Shown: piece by piece, positions 23,966 to 32,448 of the stretch
Numbering within the stretch: the stretch's first letter is position 1
How the letters are laid out: the number at the start of each line of letters is the position of its first letter
From: Skermania sp. ID1734
Lineage (GTDB): Bacteria > Actinomycetota > Actinomycetes > Mycobacteriales > Mycobacteriaceae
Direction: 5' to 3'
Assembly: GCF_007489285.1 (NCBI RefSeq)
Contig: NZ_VLIY01000003.1
Location: forward strand, 1 to 64,000
Length of the DNA stretch: 64,000 nt
The notes under the pieces: generated by a model
Told to the model about the DNA's origin: nothing
Databases searched by the model: none
What the model saw: only the letters and a program-made list of their open reading frames with translations
Translations under genes and position numbers: made by a program

Positions 23966-24621
23966 GGCCGGCCACCCGCCAACTGGTCCTGCACCACCGA
24001 CCACAGTCGGTATCCCACGAGTGCGTGGCTCTCCTGGATCCGGTGGATGCTTTGCGACCGAATGGTGAAGCAGTAGTCCAAATCGGGCGTGGTGGCCATC
24101 CGACCGCCGTCGTGGCCGGCGAAGCCAATGGTGAGCAGTCCGCGCTTCTTGGCTTCGGCCAGGGCGGTCATGAGGTCGTCGGAGTTACCGGAGGTGGACA
24201 GGGCGATCGCGATGTCGACCGGCTTAGAGTGAGCGATGATCTGCCGGGAGAAGATCAGCTCGAAGCCGACGTCGTTGCCAAGGGCCGTCACGACGGCCTG
24301 GTCAGCCGCGAGCGACCAGGCCGCCACCGGTCGGCCACGCGCCGGGCGGCTGAACAAGGTCGCGAGGGTGGCGGCATCGGTCGAGCTGCCGCCGTTGCCG
24401 AAGGTGTAGAGCCGGCCGCCGCGCTGGAACCGCTCGGCCATCTGCTGCCCGGCGGCCCGGATCTGCTCACCCCATTCCTCCATCGAAACTCGTTGGAGAC
24501 GAGCACTTTCGGTCGCTTTGCCTTGGGCTGAACTGGCCAGGTCGCGCAGCAGCGAGTCGGCGTCGGTTTCCTCGGCGTCGATGAAGGGGTAGAGGAAGTT
24601 GGTGGTTTCGGTGTCGCTCAT
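23962..24621 (-). CDS. SIS-domain protein, GmhA-like
   Basis: A 219-residue sugar-isomerase-fold protein. LYTFGNGGSSTDAATLATLF and IALSTSGNSDDLMTALAEA are the phosphosugar-binding motifs of the SIS superfamily, closest to sedoheptulose-7-phosphate isomerase GmhA. No heptose-pathway gene is near; the gene overlaps hypE and the SIS-HypC gene by 4 bases each. It therefore seems part of hydrogenase maturation, where its ligand is unknown; a nucleotide- or phosphosugar-sensing or a CO-source role would be speculation. Confidence 0.85.
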   Translation of the reverse strand: MSDTETTNFLYPFIDAEETDADSLLRDLASSAQGKATESARLQRVSMEEWGEQIRAAGQQMAERFQRGGRLYTFGNGGSSTDAATLATLFSRPARGRPVAAWSLAADQAVVTALGNDVGFELIFSRQIIAHSKPVDIAIALSTSGNSDDLMTALAEAKKRGLLTIGFAGHDGGRMATTPDLDYCFTIRSQSIHRIQESHALVGYRLWSVVQDQLAGGRP

Positions 24622-25331
24622 TGGACCTCCTCCAGTCGGGTGATGGCGGTGCCGCCGTGCACGAGCAGCAGGTCGTTCACGTCGACGTCGCCGAGAACGG
24701 TGGTGTCGACGAGCTCTTCGCCGGTGTCGGTGCGGACCAAGGCCTGGTTGTCGGTGGGCGGAAGGATCACTTCGGCGAGCCGGCCCTCGTCTCCACAGGT
24801 GATGCAGACGTTGTGGCTGCTGTCGACGGTGAGCAGGCCGGGGTGTTCGAAGCAGACGTGCGTCAGTTCCCAGAGGAGGTGGTACATCAGGACGAAGCGA
24901 CCGGTTGCCGGGATCATCGGGTCGTCGGAGGCCAGCCACAGCGTGTGATCCGCGCTGCCGACGGGTGGGCGGGGACCTGAGCCGATCCAGATCGTCATCG
25001 CACCCCACGCCGGCGCTCGGCGCATCGCGTCGATCACCTGCGGCTGGTCGGCGGACGCCACGGCGATAATCACGTCGCCGGGCCGGGTAGCGACGCGGCA
25101 CTGCGCCACCGGATCGGGCTCGACGAGCGCCACCGACGGTAAGGCGCGCAGGCCCATGATCACCGGGTGGACGAACTCGACCGCCACGTGATGCGCGTGC
25201 GGCTCCCACTGCGGCGAAATCACCCACAAGGTGGCGCCGGCGTTGAACTTTCGGGCCAGCGCGAGGGCAGCGGCGGCGAGGTCGGCGGCAAGGTCGGCAT
25301 CGATGAGCGGAGCGGATATCTGAGCTGTCAT
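24618..25331 (-). CDS. SIS-like / HypC-like fusion protein
   Basis: A 237-residue two-part protein. Residues ~1-160 look like a degenerate SIS domain (ALALARKFNAGATLWVI, RPGDVIIAVASADQPQVIDA, AWGAMTIWIG). Residues ~168-237 read CITCGDEGRLAEVILPP and TTVLGDVDVNDLLLVHGGTA, a HypC/HupF fold without an N-terminal Met-Cys; the internal Cys of CITCGD may replace it. It overlaps hypF and the SIS gene by 4 bases. A third HypC-type module in one locus suggests a specialised cofactor carrier. The SIS assignment is from pattern only and should be tested structurally. Confidence 0.75.
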   Translation of the reverse strand: MTAQISAPLIDADLAADLAAAALALARKFNAGATLWVISPQWEPHAHHVAVEFVHPVIMGLRALPSVALVEPDPVAQCRVATRPGDVIIAVASADQPQVIDAMRRAPAWGAMTIWIGSGPRPPVGSADHTLWLASDDPMIPATGRFVLMYHLLWELTHVCFEHPGLLTVDSSHNVCITCGDEGRLAEVILPPTDNQALVRTDTGEELVDTTVLGDVDVNDLLLVHGGTAITRLEEVQ

Positions 25332-27619
25332 GGTGCTACTCCGATCGAAGGTGTTGCGGCAATCCCGAGGACGGCCTGTCCGAGCGACAGGCCGCCGTCA
25401 TTGGCCGGCACGATCTTGTGGTCGAGTACCTCGAATCCGCGGCGCTCCAGGTCCGTTCGAAGCGCGCGCAGCAGGATGCGGTTCTGGAACACCCCGCCGG
25501 TCAGACCGATAGTGCCGACGCCGGCGCTGTCGGCAAGGGTGGCGGCGAGGTTCGCGGTGGCGGTGGCGAGCGCGTGATGGAAGCCCAGCGCCAGCGCGGC
25601 CGGGTCGGTTCCACCCAGCAGACCGGCGATGATGCCGCGCAGTGCCGGCTCGAAGTCGAGGATGTTGTCGCGCAAGGCCATCGGCACGGCAGCAGCATCG
25701 TCGGCCGACCGGGCGAGTGCTTCGAGTTCGATCGCCGCCTGGGCTTCGTAGCTGACCCGATGCCGGACTCCGAGCAGCGACGACACGCCGTCGAACAGTC
25801 GGCCCATGCTCGTGGTGCGCACGCAGCCAACGCCGGTGCGCAATTGCGAGGCAACGAGGTCCCGCTCGGGGTCGTCGAGTGCTCGGGTGCACGGCAACCC
25901 GTCGATGTCGGTGATGCTTGCCTCGTGCAGCAACGCCAGTGCGACGCGTGCGGGGTTGCGCACGGCCGCCTCGCCACCCGGCAACAGGAAGTCACGCAGG
26001 TGCCCAACCCGCGAGGCCGCAAGAAGATCCGGCCCAACCAGGAGCAGTTCGCCGCCCCACACGGTGCGGTCGCAGCCGTATCCGGTGCCGTCGAACGCGA
26101 CACCCAGGATGCGGGTGCCGACCCGACCATGCTCAGCGAGCAGCGAGGCCACATGGGCGTGGTGGTGCTGCACCGTGCGCATCGGCACGCCGGTCGCGTC
26201 GCTGTAGCGCTGCGCCCACTGCCGCGTGGCGTAACCGGGATGGTCGTCGGCCACGACGAGTTCGGGAGTGACACGGTGCATCGTGGTCAACTGCTCGACC
26301 GACCGTTCGAAGGCGCGCTGGCTCTCCAGCGTGCCCATGTCACCGAGATGAGCCGAGCAGAACGCAAAGTCTTGCCGGGTCAGGCAAAAGGTGTTCTTCA
26401 GTTCGGCGCCCACGGACAACACAACGGGTGCCGGTGAGTCCAGCAGCACCGGCAGCGGCGCAAACCCGCGCGACCGCCGAATCGGCACCTCCCGACCAGC
26501 CGACACCGCGAGCACCGAGTCCTCGCACGGCACCGCGATGTCGCGGTCATGCATGAGGAACACGTCGGCGATGTCGGCCAGCCGCGCCCGGGCGTCGTCG
26601 TTGGTGTAGCAGAGCGGTTCACCGCTGAGGTTGCCCGAGGTCATCACCAACAGGGTCGACGGCGGCTCCAACAGCAGATGGTGCAGCGGCGTGTAGGGCA
26701 GCATCATGCCGAGTTCGTCGATTCCGGGAGCCACCTCGTCGGCTATCGGGCCGCAGCCGTGCTTGCGCAGCAGCACGATCGGGCGCGTGGGCGCCTCGAG
26801 TAGGCGTTGCTCGTCGGCGGACACGGTGCAGCAGCGACGAACCGCCGCAACGTCCGGCGCCATCACGGCAAACGGTTTGGCCGGCCGGTGCTTGCGCTCG
26901 CGAAGTCGGCGCACCGCTGCGGGATTGGTTGCGTCACACGCTAAATGGAACCCGCCGAGCCCCTTCATCGCGACGATGAGTCCCGCCGACAACGCCTCCT
27001 GCGCTGCACTGAGCACGGCGTCGTCACCGTCGACGCGCCCGGCGTCGGTCTCGAGCCAGATCCGCGGGCCGCACTGGTGACAACAGATGGGCTGCGCGTG
27101 GTAGCGGCGGTCGGTGGGACGGCGGTATTCCGCGGCGCAGTCGGCGCACATCGGGAAGGACGCCATGGTGGTGACCGGGCGGTCGTAGGGCAGGTCGGTG
27201 ATGACCGTGAACCGCGGCCCGCAGTTGGTGCAATTGATGAACGGGTGCCGATAGCGGCGATTGCGCGGATCCCGAAGTTCGCGTAGGCAGTCGGCGCAGG
27301 TGGCGATGTCGGGGGACACAAGAGTGCGGCCGCCGGCGGTGTGCCGGCTTTCGACGATCCGGAAGGTGCGGTCGCCCTGCGGCGGCAGGTCATCGACGGC
27401 GACGGCGGAAATCACGGCGAGCGGTGGTGCGCTGGCCGGGAGCCGGCGAACAAAGTTTTCGACGGCGTCGTGGCGACCCTCGACCTCGATGAAGACACTC
27501 GAATCGTCGTTGCCGCAGTAACCGCACAGGTCGAGCTCACCGGCGAGCCGGGCGACGAACGGCCGGAAGCCGACGCCCTGAACGACGCCCCGGACGGTCA
27601 ACCTGCGGCGTGCGCTCAC
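25328..27619 (-). CDS. hypF: Carbamoyltransferase HypF
   Basis: Converts carbamoyl phosphate to the carbamoyl-HypE intermediate. The 763-residue order is classic: acylphosphatase domain (VVQGVGFRPFV at ~13), two zinc fingers (CADCLRE...NCTNCGPRF and MCADCAAEY...CCHQCGPR), YrdC-like domain (IVAMKGLGGFHLACDA), and the Kae1-like carbamoyltransferase domain (HHHAHVASLLAEHG, FDGTGYGCDRTVWGGEL, TGGVFQNR). First gene of the minus-strand maturation operon. Confidence 0.95.
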   Translation of the reverse strand: MSARRRLTVRGVVQGVGFRPFVARLAGELDLCGYCGNDDSSVFIEVEGRHDAVENFVRRLPASAPPLAVISAVAVDDLPPQGDRTFRIVESRHTAGGRTLVSPDIATCADCLRELRDPRNRRYRHPFINCTNCGPRFTVITDLPYDRPVTTMASFPMCADCAAEYRRPTDRRYHAQPICCHQCGPRIWLETDAGRVDGDDAVLSAAQEALSAGLIVAMKGLGGFHLACDATNPAAVRRLRERKHRPAKPFAVMAPDVAAVRRCCTVSADEQRLLEAPTRPIVLLRKHGCGPIADEVAPGIDELGMMLPYTPLHHLLLEPPSTLLVMTSGNLSGEPLCYTNDDARARLADIADVFLMHDRDIAVPCEDSVLAVSAGREVPIRRSRGFAPLPVLLDSPAPVVLSVGAELKNTFCLTRQDFAFCSAHLGDMGTLESQRAFERSVEQLTTMHRVTPELVVADDHPGYATRQWAQRYSDATGVPMRTVQHHHAHVASLLAEHGRVGTRILGVAFDGTGYGCDRTVWGGELLLVGPDLLAASRVGHLRDFLLPGGEAAVRNPARVALALLHEASITDIDGLPCTRALDDPERDLVASQLRTGVGCVRTTSMGRLFDGVSSLLGVRHRVSYEAQAAIELEALARSADDAAAVPMALRDNILDFEPALRGIIAGLLGGTDPAALALGFHHALATATANLAATLADSAGVGTIGLTGGVFQNRILLRALRTDLERRGFEVLDHKIVPANDGGLSLGQAVLGIAATPSIGVAP

Positions 27620-27777
27620 GTGCGCGGCGAATGCGAAATTCCGAAATTCACCCCGACGAACCTCCTCACCAATGTTGGTGTGGCTGCGAATTCGACGTTA
27701 CCCCTTTTTGCTGTACCCCGGAATCGATCAGTCATATCGTGATCGCAAGCGGTATTTCGGGGTAACCGGGAAAAGCG
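27620..27777. promoter_or_regulatory. Divergent hypF / hypA control region with TACCCC-type inverted repeats
   Basis: 158 bases drive both maturation operons. gttacccc (27697-27704) is the exact inverse of ggggtaac (27759-27766), and a further taccccgg lies at ~27714, so three copies of one motif flank a more AT-rich centre (cagtcatatcgtgatcg). This looks like a regulator binding array; the regulator is not identifiable. Confidence 0.45.
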
Positions 27778-28107
27778 ATGCACGAAATGTCGATCACTCA
27801 GAGTGTTGTCGATGCCGTGTGTGAGCACGCGGGCGATCGCACGGTGCACAGCGTCCAAGTGCAGATCGGGGTGCTGTGCGCCGTCGTCCCCGACGCCATG
27901 CAGTTCTGCTTCGAGTTGGCGACCCAGGGCACGGTCATGGAGGGCGCCCGGCTCGATATCGAACAGCCGCCCGGGGCCGCGCATTGCCATGAATGTGGGG
28001 CCGATTTCGAGGTTACCGACTTCATCGTGTTGTGCCGTTGCGGCAGCGCCGACGTGACGGTGATGTCCGGTCGAGAATTGCGGATCATGTCGATGGAAGT
28101 GAGCTGA
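27778..28107 (+). CDS. hypA: Nickel metallochaperone HypA
   Basis: A 109-residue protein that delivers nickel to the large subunit with HypB. The N-terminal MHEMSITQ contains the nickel-binding His2, and the zinc site is CHECG plus LCRCGS. The second pair is C-x-C rather than the usual C-x-x-C. First gene of the plus-strand maturation operon; hypB follows after 2 bases. Confidence 0.93.
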   Translation: MHEMSITQSVVDAVCEHAGDRTVHSVQVQIGVLCAVVPDAMQFCFELATQGTVMEGARLDIEQPPGAAHCHECGADFEVTDFIVLCRCGSADVTVMSGRELRIMSMEVS

Positions 28108-28109
28108 CC

Positions 28110-28871
28110 ATGTGCGCGACCTGCGGATGCGGCGAAGCGGAAACGACCGTAATCACCTTGGGCGACAACGCCGCCCATACGCACGAGCACGGTCATGGCC
28201 ACGGTCACGGCCACACGCACGCACCGGCCACCGAGACCATTTCGCTGGAACAGAAGGTACTGGCCAAAAACGACTTGGCAGCCGCACACAATCGCGGCTG
28301 GCTGGCCGGGCGCGACATCGTCGCGCTCAACATGATGAGTTCGCCGGGCGCCGGCAAAACGACCCTGCTGGAGAAGACGATCACGCAGGTGGAGCGGCCG
28401 GTCGCGGTGATCGAGGGCGACCAGGAGACCACGCTCGACGCCGAACGCATCCGCCAAACCGGCTGCGCGGTGGCGCAGATCAATACCGGCGCCGGCTGCC
28501 ACCTGGACGCGGAAATGGTGCAGCGCGCGCTCAATTCGTTGGATCCGCCACCGCATTCCCTGCTCTTTGTCGAAAATGTCGGAAATTTGGTGTGTCCAGC
28601 GCTCTTCGACCTGGGCGAAGCCGCGAAAGTGGTGGTGGTATCGGTTACCGAGGGAACCGACAAGCCGCTGAAATATCCGCACATGTTTTCCGCAGCAGAC
28701 CTGGTGCTCGTGAACAAAGTGGATTTGCTGCCGTACGTCGAGTTCGACGTCGACACGTGTGAACGCTATGCCCGCTCGATCAATCCGAGACTTGAAATGC
28801 TCACGGTTTCGGCCAAGACCGGCGAAGGCATGTCGAAGTGGTTCGACTGGATCGCCGCCCGCCACTCATGA
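28110..28871 (+). CDS. hypB: Nickel-inserting GTPase HypB
   Basis: A 253-residue SIMIBI GTPase. The N-terminal MCATCGCGE is the high-affinity CxxCGCG nickel site, followed by the His-rich HTHEHGHGHGHGHTH stretch for nickel storage. The GTPase has SSPGAGKTTLLE (P-loop), ENVGNLVCP, and NKVDLLPY. ATG 28110 puts CxxCGCG at the exact N-terminus. The terminal ATGA is shared with the endopeptidase gene. Confidence 0.95.
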   Translation: MCATCGCGEAETTVITLGDNAAHTHEHGHGHGHGHTHAPATETISLEQKVLAKNDLAAAHNRGWLAGRDIVALNMMSSPGAGKTTLLEKTITQVERPVAVIEGDQETTLDAERIRQTGCAVAQINTGAGCHLDAEMVQRALNSLDPPPHSLLFVENVGNLVCPALFDLGEAAKVVVVSVTEGTDKPLKYPHMFSAADLVLVNKVDLLPYVEFDVDTCERYARSINPRLEMLTVSAKTGEGMSKWFDWIAARHS

Positions 28872-29329
28872 AGATTCTGGTCGCCGGGATCGGCAACATC
28901 TTCTTCGGAGACGACGGATTCGGGCCGGAGGTGCTGCGCCGGATGGCGACAGTCCGGCTGCCCGACGGTGTGCGTGCCGTCGACTACGGCATCCGCGGTG
29001 TGCACCTGGCCTACGAGCTGCTCAACGGTTGGGAGACGCTCGTTTTGGTCGACGCCATCCCCAATCGCGGCACTCCCGGCCGGTTGCATGTGTTCGAGGC
29101 GGACACCGCTGGCGCAGGTGCCGGCCAACTCGACGCGCACAGCATGGATCCGGTGGCCGTGCTCGCCGGCGTCACCGCATTGGGTGCCACCCCGCCGCGC
29201 ACAATCGTGGTCGGCTGCGAGGTCGCCGAAACCGCGGACGGCATCGCGCTGAGTCCGCCGGTGTCGGAAGCCGTTGGCCGCGCGGTCGATTCGGTGACGG
29301 AACTGATCCGGACGTTGACCACTGTTTAG
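28868..29329 (+). CDS. Hydrogenase maturation endopeptidase (HyaD/HybD family)
   Basis: A 153-residue nickel-checking protease that removes the C-terminal tail of HhyL once nickel is in place. Conserved features are VAGIGNIFFGDDGFGPEV, LVLVDAI and DAHSMDP (His ligand). The first metal ligand is Asp in GDDGFG where HybD has Glu. ATG 28868 overlaps the hypB stop. It is the only candidate in the window for cleaving HhyL after His576. Confidence 0.9.
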   Translation: MKILVAGIGNIFFGDDGFGPEVLRRMATVRLPDGVRAVDYGIRGVHLAYELLNGWETLVLVDAIPNRGTPGRLHVFEADTAGAGAGQLDAHSMDPVAVLAGVTALGATPPRTIVVGCEVAETADGIALSPPVSEAVGRAVDSVTELIRTLTTV

Positions 29330-29358
29330 CCACACTGCCGCCGGGTACCTCCAGCGAC

Positions 29359-30381
29359 GTGGTGCGAGGCAGGTACCTACTAGTGGTAGCGGCGACCGCG
29401 GTGGCTGCTGGGTGCGCTGCGCCAGGTGAGGTGCTCGAATCGTCGCCTGCGGTGAACATCGAACGGATCGGGGCGCCGCTGCATGCGCCGGTCTGGTCGT
29501 TCTCCGACGCCGCGCTGCTCGGCCTGACCGGCGACAACCGAATCGCGAAGGTCGACGCGAAAGACCATGGCGCTACCACGTTTTCCGCGCCGATGCCGGA
29601 AGTGGGCGAAAACATCGAGATCAGTCCGGTCGACGACACTGTTGCCTTCGTCGCCGAACCAACCCGCGATCGAGTCGCGCTGATCCGCACCACCGACCTC
29701 AGCGCGGCCGGCACCCTCGCGGCCGGTGCGTCGCCGTCCTATCTCGGTCTGGACTCCGGGTTGCGCGTCCTGTTGGCGCTGTCGAAGGACGGCTCCACCG
29801 TGACTCCCGTTGACCTGCACCGTCGCACGACGCTCGCGCCCACCTCGGTGCACGCCGGCGCCGACGCCGAACTCGAGGGCGCGGCTCGCGGCCGGCAGGT
29901 GGAGTTCCACGTCGTCGGGAACAACGGCATCGCGCACTACAAGGGTATGTCCTCGCCGGCAGAAGACACCGGCAACCTTTCCACCGCGGTGGCCGCCATT
30001 GCCGGTGACGGCACGAAGGTCACCCGCGTCTACATCGCCGAAAAAGGCACCAACCGGTTACTCGCGATCGATTCCCGGCCTGGCGGCGACGGATTGACGA
30101 TCGTCGGCTCCGCCGACCTCGGTGGCCAGATCAGAGCGATCGGCACCGACGACACGCGCATCTATGCCGCGACCGACCGGAAAGTGGTGGTGCTCGAAAC
30201 CCGCAGCTTCGAGGGGTACACCGACGGCGCGATCCCCGTCGTCCGCACGTTCGACATAGCGAGCGTGCGACCCTCTGGGGTCACGGCGCCGGTGTCAGGC
30301 ATGACGGTCGGGCCGCACCGGGTGTATCTGACACTGCGGGACGAGCCGTATCTCATCAGCGTCGCGAAGCCACGAGTATGA
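29359..30381 (+). CDS. Predicted lipoprotein with beta-propeller-like repeats
   Basis: About 340 residues. The N-terminus VVRGRYLLVVAATAVAAGC is a signal peptide with lipobox VAAGC, so it should be exported and lipid-anchored. The rest has YncE/YVTN-like blade repeats (WSFSDAALLGLTGDNRIAKV, TDDTRIYAATDRKVVVLETR). GTG at 29359 or 29362 starts it, 29 bases after the endopeptidase stop, with no good ribosome site. It may be co-transcribed with hypAB. The link to hydrogenase is positional only; beta-propeller proteins do occur in group 1h loci. Confidence 0.75.
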   Translation: MVRGRYLLVVAATAVAAGCAAPGEVLESSPAVNIERIGAPLHAPVWSFSDAALLGLTGDNRIAKVDAKDHGATTFSAPMPEVGENIEISPVDDTVAFVAEPTRDRVALIRTTDLSAAGTLAAGASPSYLGLDSGLRVLLALSKDGSTVTPVDLHRRTTLAPTSVHAGADAELEGAARGRQVEFHVVGNNGIAHYKGMSSPAEDTGNLSTAVAAIAGDGTKVTRVYIAEKGTNRLLAIDSRPGGDGLTIVGSADLGGQIRAIGTDDTRIYAATDRKVVVLETRSFEGYTDGAIPVVRTFDIASVRPSGVTAPVSGMTVGPHRVYLTLRDEPYLISVAKPRV

Positions 30382-30710
30382 GCACAGTCATCGGCGCCGA
30401 CACTGATCTCGACATCCTGTTCGAGCAGGTGAAACTGTTGCGCGAGTTGGCCGCGAATCCCGATCTGGCCGCCGACGACGGCAAGGTGTACGACTTCAGC
30501 ATCCGGTGGGGAGCGATGATTTCCGGTCGGCTGCCGCGGCTGGCCTACTATCACGATCGCGGTGTGCTTTCCGAGCACCAACGGGCTCGCTACGGTCAGT
30601 TGTGTTCGGACCTGAACTCATTGGCGTCAGATATGCAGCGACTAAAACTGCCGCGACCAAAAATCATTACAGGTCAAGCAGACTCGTGGGAGGCGCCGCG
30701 CAAGAACTGA
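30378..30710 (+). CDS. Conserved hypothetical protein, 110 residues
   Basis: Not recognised. A helical, soluble protein beginning MSTVIGADTDLDILFEQVKL, with RWGAMISGRLPRLAYYHDRG in the centre and a basic C-terminus. It overlaps the lipoprotein gene by 4 bases (ATGA), so the pair is co-translated. Its 3' end overlaps the convergent gene at 30674-30958 by 37 bases, unusual for two real genes, though both have coherent protein-like composition. Confidence 0.65.
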   Translation: MSTVIGADTDLDILFEQVKLLRELAANPDLAADDGKVYDFSIRWGAMISGRLPRLAYYHDRGVLSEHQRARYGQLCSDLNSLASDMQRLKLPRPKIITGQADSWEAPRKN

Positions 30711-30958
30711 TCGCGGTGCAGATGAACGCCCGTGTGCGGCACCTCGCAGTCTGGGTTTTTGCACGTCAGCGCAACCATGTAGGCGTCTTGATCTTCGCTG
30801 CGGAACAGGAATCCCAGATACAGCGCATCGCCCACGGCGAAGTCGGTGCCGCCGCAACTGTGACACTTTGCGCCGATGTCCTCGACGTGGGCAAGGACCA
30901 AATCCTTTTCCGGGTCGGACAATTCGGTGTTCTCGGGTCGACGCCCGTTGCTGCCCAT
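30674..30958 (-). CDS. Hypothetical zinc-ribbon-like protein, 94 residues
   Basis: Carries KCHSCGGTDFAVGD and LTCKNPDCEVPH, two Cys pairs (CxxC and CxxxxC) consistent with a structural zinc ribbon. No signal peptide. Its ATG overlaps the stop of the molybdopterin-cytochrome b561 gene by one base, so it is the last gene of that operon. Function unknown. Confidence 0.7.
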   Translation of the reverse strand: MGSNGRRPENTELSDPEKDLVLAHVEDIGAKCHSCGGTDFAVGDALYLGFLFRSEDQDAYMVALTCKNPDCEVPHTGVHLHRDQFLRGASHESA

Positions 30959-32448
30959 CAGACCTCCACGTCCTTGTCGTAGAAGACGTTGTCCTCCCGC
31001 CAGCCGCCCATGCCTTTACCGATGGCGGAGTAGTCGTCGATGAACTCCATCCTGTCGATCCACTTGGCCATCTTGAAGCCGACCTGGTTCTCTACCCGCA
31101 GTCGCAGCGGCGCACCGTGTTTGATCGGCAAGGGGTCGCCGTTCATCTCGTAGGCCAGCAGTGTCTGCGGGTCGTCGGCGAGGCTGAGATCCAGCACCTC
31201 GTAGAACTGGCCGACGCCTTCTGCGCTCGGGTCGTCGCGGCCCGTTTCTTGCATGGTGAGAAAGCAGATGTATTTGGCGTCGGGCAGCGGCCGCACCGCG
31301 GCGACGAGGTCGCGCAACGGCAGTCCACTCCACTTGCCGATGCTGGACCAGCCCTGCACACAGTTGTGCAGCACGGTCTGATCCTGCTTTTCCCGCATCC
31401 CGCGCAAGTCGTCGAGGGTGAACTGACGCGGGTTCTCGACAAGTCCGCCGACGTCGAGGCGCCAGTCGGCGAAGTTGTGCACCGCCATGACCTTGTAGGC
31501 GGTGCAGTCGGGAGGTTTGCCGTTGACCCGGTGCTCGCCGGAGATCGTCCGATTGGAGTAGTCCTGCCGCGACGTCATCGGGCGCAGCAGACCGAGCCGG
31601 GCCTGGCGGACAATGGCGCCGAGCACCTTCTGCACCGACCGCGGACTGCGCAGGCTCCACACGGTCGCCGCCACGTGGATCGCCACGATGCCGGCGATGA
31701 TCCCGAACGAACATCCGATGGCCCAGTTGAGGTTGTGGACGTGGCCGAAGATCATCAGCGCGTTGAGCTGGCCCCAACTCCAGAAGAACACCATGAACAA
31801 ATGGACGATGATGAAGACGATGAACGCGAGCAAGCCGAGGAAGTGCAGGCTGCGTGCCGACTGTCGCCCGCCCCACAGTTGGACGTACCAGGGGAACCGC
31901 GCCTCGACCGCGGGGGATTGGGCGGCACCGGTCAAGATCTGGAACGGTGCCAGCAGGAAGATGACACCGGCGTAGGTGAGCTTCTGGATCGCGTCGAGCG
32001 GCTCGCCGGGCAGTAGCGGCGGCAGATTGAAGCTCAGGTAGGTGACGACGTCGGTCCATGCTTCGGGCACTATCGACCACGACATCGGGATGTAGCGGCG
32101 CCACTGACCCGTCGCGAACAGCAACACGTAATAGGCGACGCCCACCAGAATCCAGCCCATCACGCTGACGAAGTGCCAATGTCGGCCCATACCAAGCTTT
32201 TTGTGCCCTGGCAGCGCGATGATCGACGAGTAGCTCTCCTCCTCGTCGAGGGTGTCGTAGAGCTTGTCGGTCGGCATGGTCTTGCGGGTGAACCGGGCCC
32301 ATTCCTCGCCCGGCTTGCTGTCGTCGCGCCAGAACAGCTTCGGGTAGCTGGCCAGGATCTCGATGCCGCTGCGGATGAGCAGCGTGATGAACAGGACGTT
32401 GAGCCAGTGCTCGATGCGCAGCCAGGCGGGAAAGTCGAGTTCAGTCAT
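30958..32448 (-). CDS. Cytochrome b561-type membrane domain fused to sulfite-oxidase-family molybdopterin domain
   Basis: 496 residues. Residues ~1-290 hold several hydrophobic helices with histidines suited to haem b (RIEHWLNVLFI, RHWHFVSVMGW, SLHFLGLLAFIVFIIVHLFM). Residues ~300-496 are a sulfite-oxidase/YedY-like molybdopterin domain (NGKPPDCTAYKV, LDDLRGMREKQDQTVLHNCVQGWSSIGKWSGLPL), the Cys of NCVQGW being the expected molybdenum ligand. The fusion would pass electrons between substrate and the quinone pool. The Mo domain has no signal peptide of its own, so its side of the membrane is unclear. The substrate is unknown. The Moco genes at 35.7-39.7 kb can supply cofactor. Confidence 0.85.
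   Translation of the reverse strand: MTELDFPAWLRIEHWLNVLFITLLIRSGIEILASYPKLFWRDDSKPGEEWARFTRKTMPTDKLYDTLDEEESYSSIIALPGHKKLGMGRHWHFVSVMGWILVGVAYYVLLFATGQWRRYIPMSWSIVPEAWTDVVTYLSFNLPPLLPGEPLDAIQKLTYAGVIFLLAPFQILTGAAQSPAVEARFPWYVQLWGGRQSARSLHFLGLLAFIVFIIVHLFMVFFWSWGQLNALMIFGHVHNLNWAIGCSFGIIAGIVAIHVAATVWSLRSPRSVQKVLGAIVRQARLGLLRPMTSRQDYSNRTISGEHRVNGKPPDCTAYKVMAVHNFADWRLDVGGLVENPRQFTLDDLRGMREKQDQTVLHNCVQGWSSIGKWSGLPLRDLVAAVRPLPDAKYICFLTMQETGRDDPSAEGVGQFYEVLDLSLADDPQTLLAYEMNGDPLPIKHGAPLRLRVENQVGFKMAKWIDRMEFIDDYSAIGKGMGGWREDNVFYDKDVEV

Noticed and set aside
20667-24068. 1133-codon open frame on the plus strand
   Set aside because: Antisense to the DUF6390-like gene, hypD, hypC and hypE, which have clear family motifs; low-complexity shadow translation.
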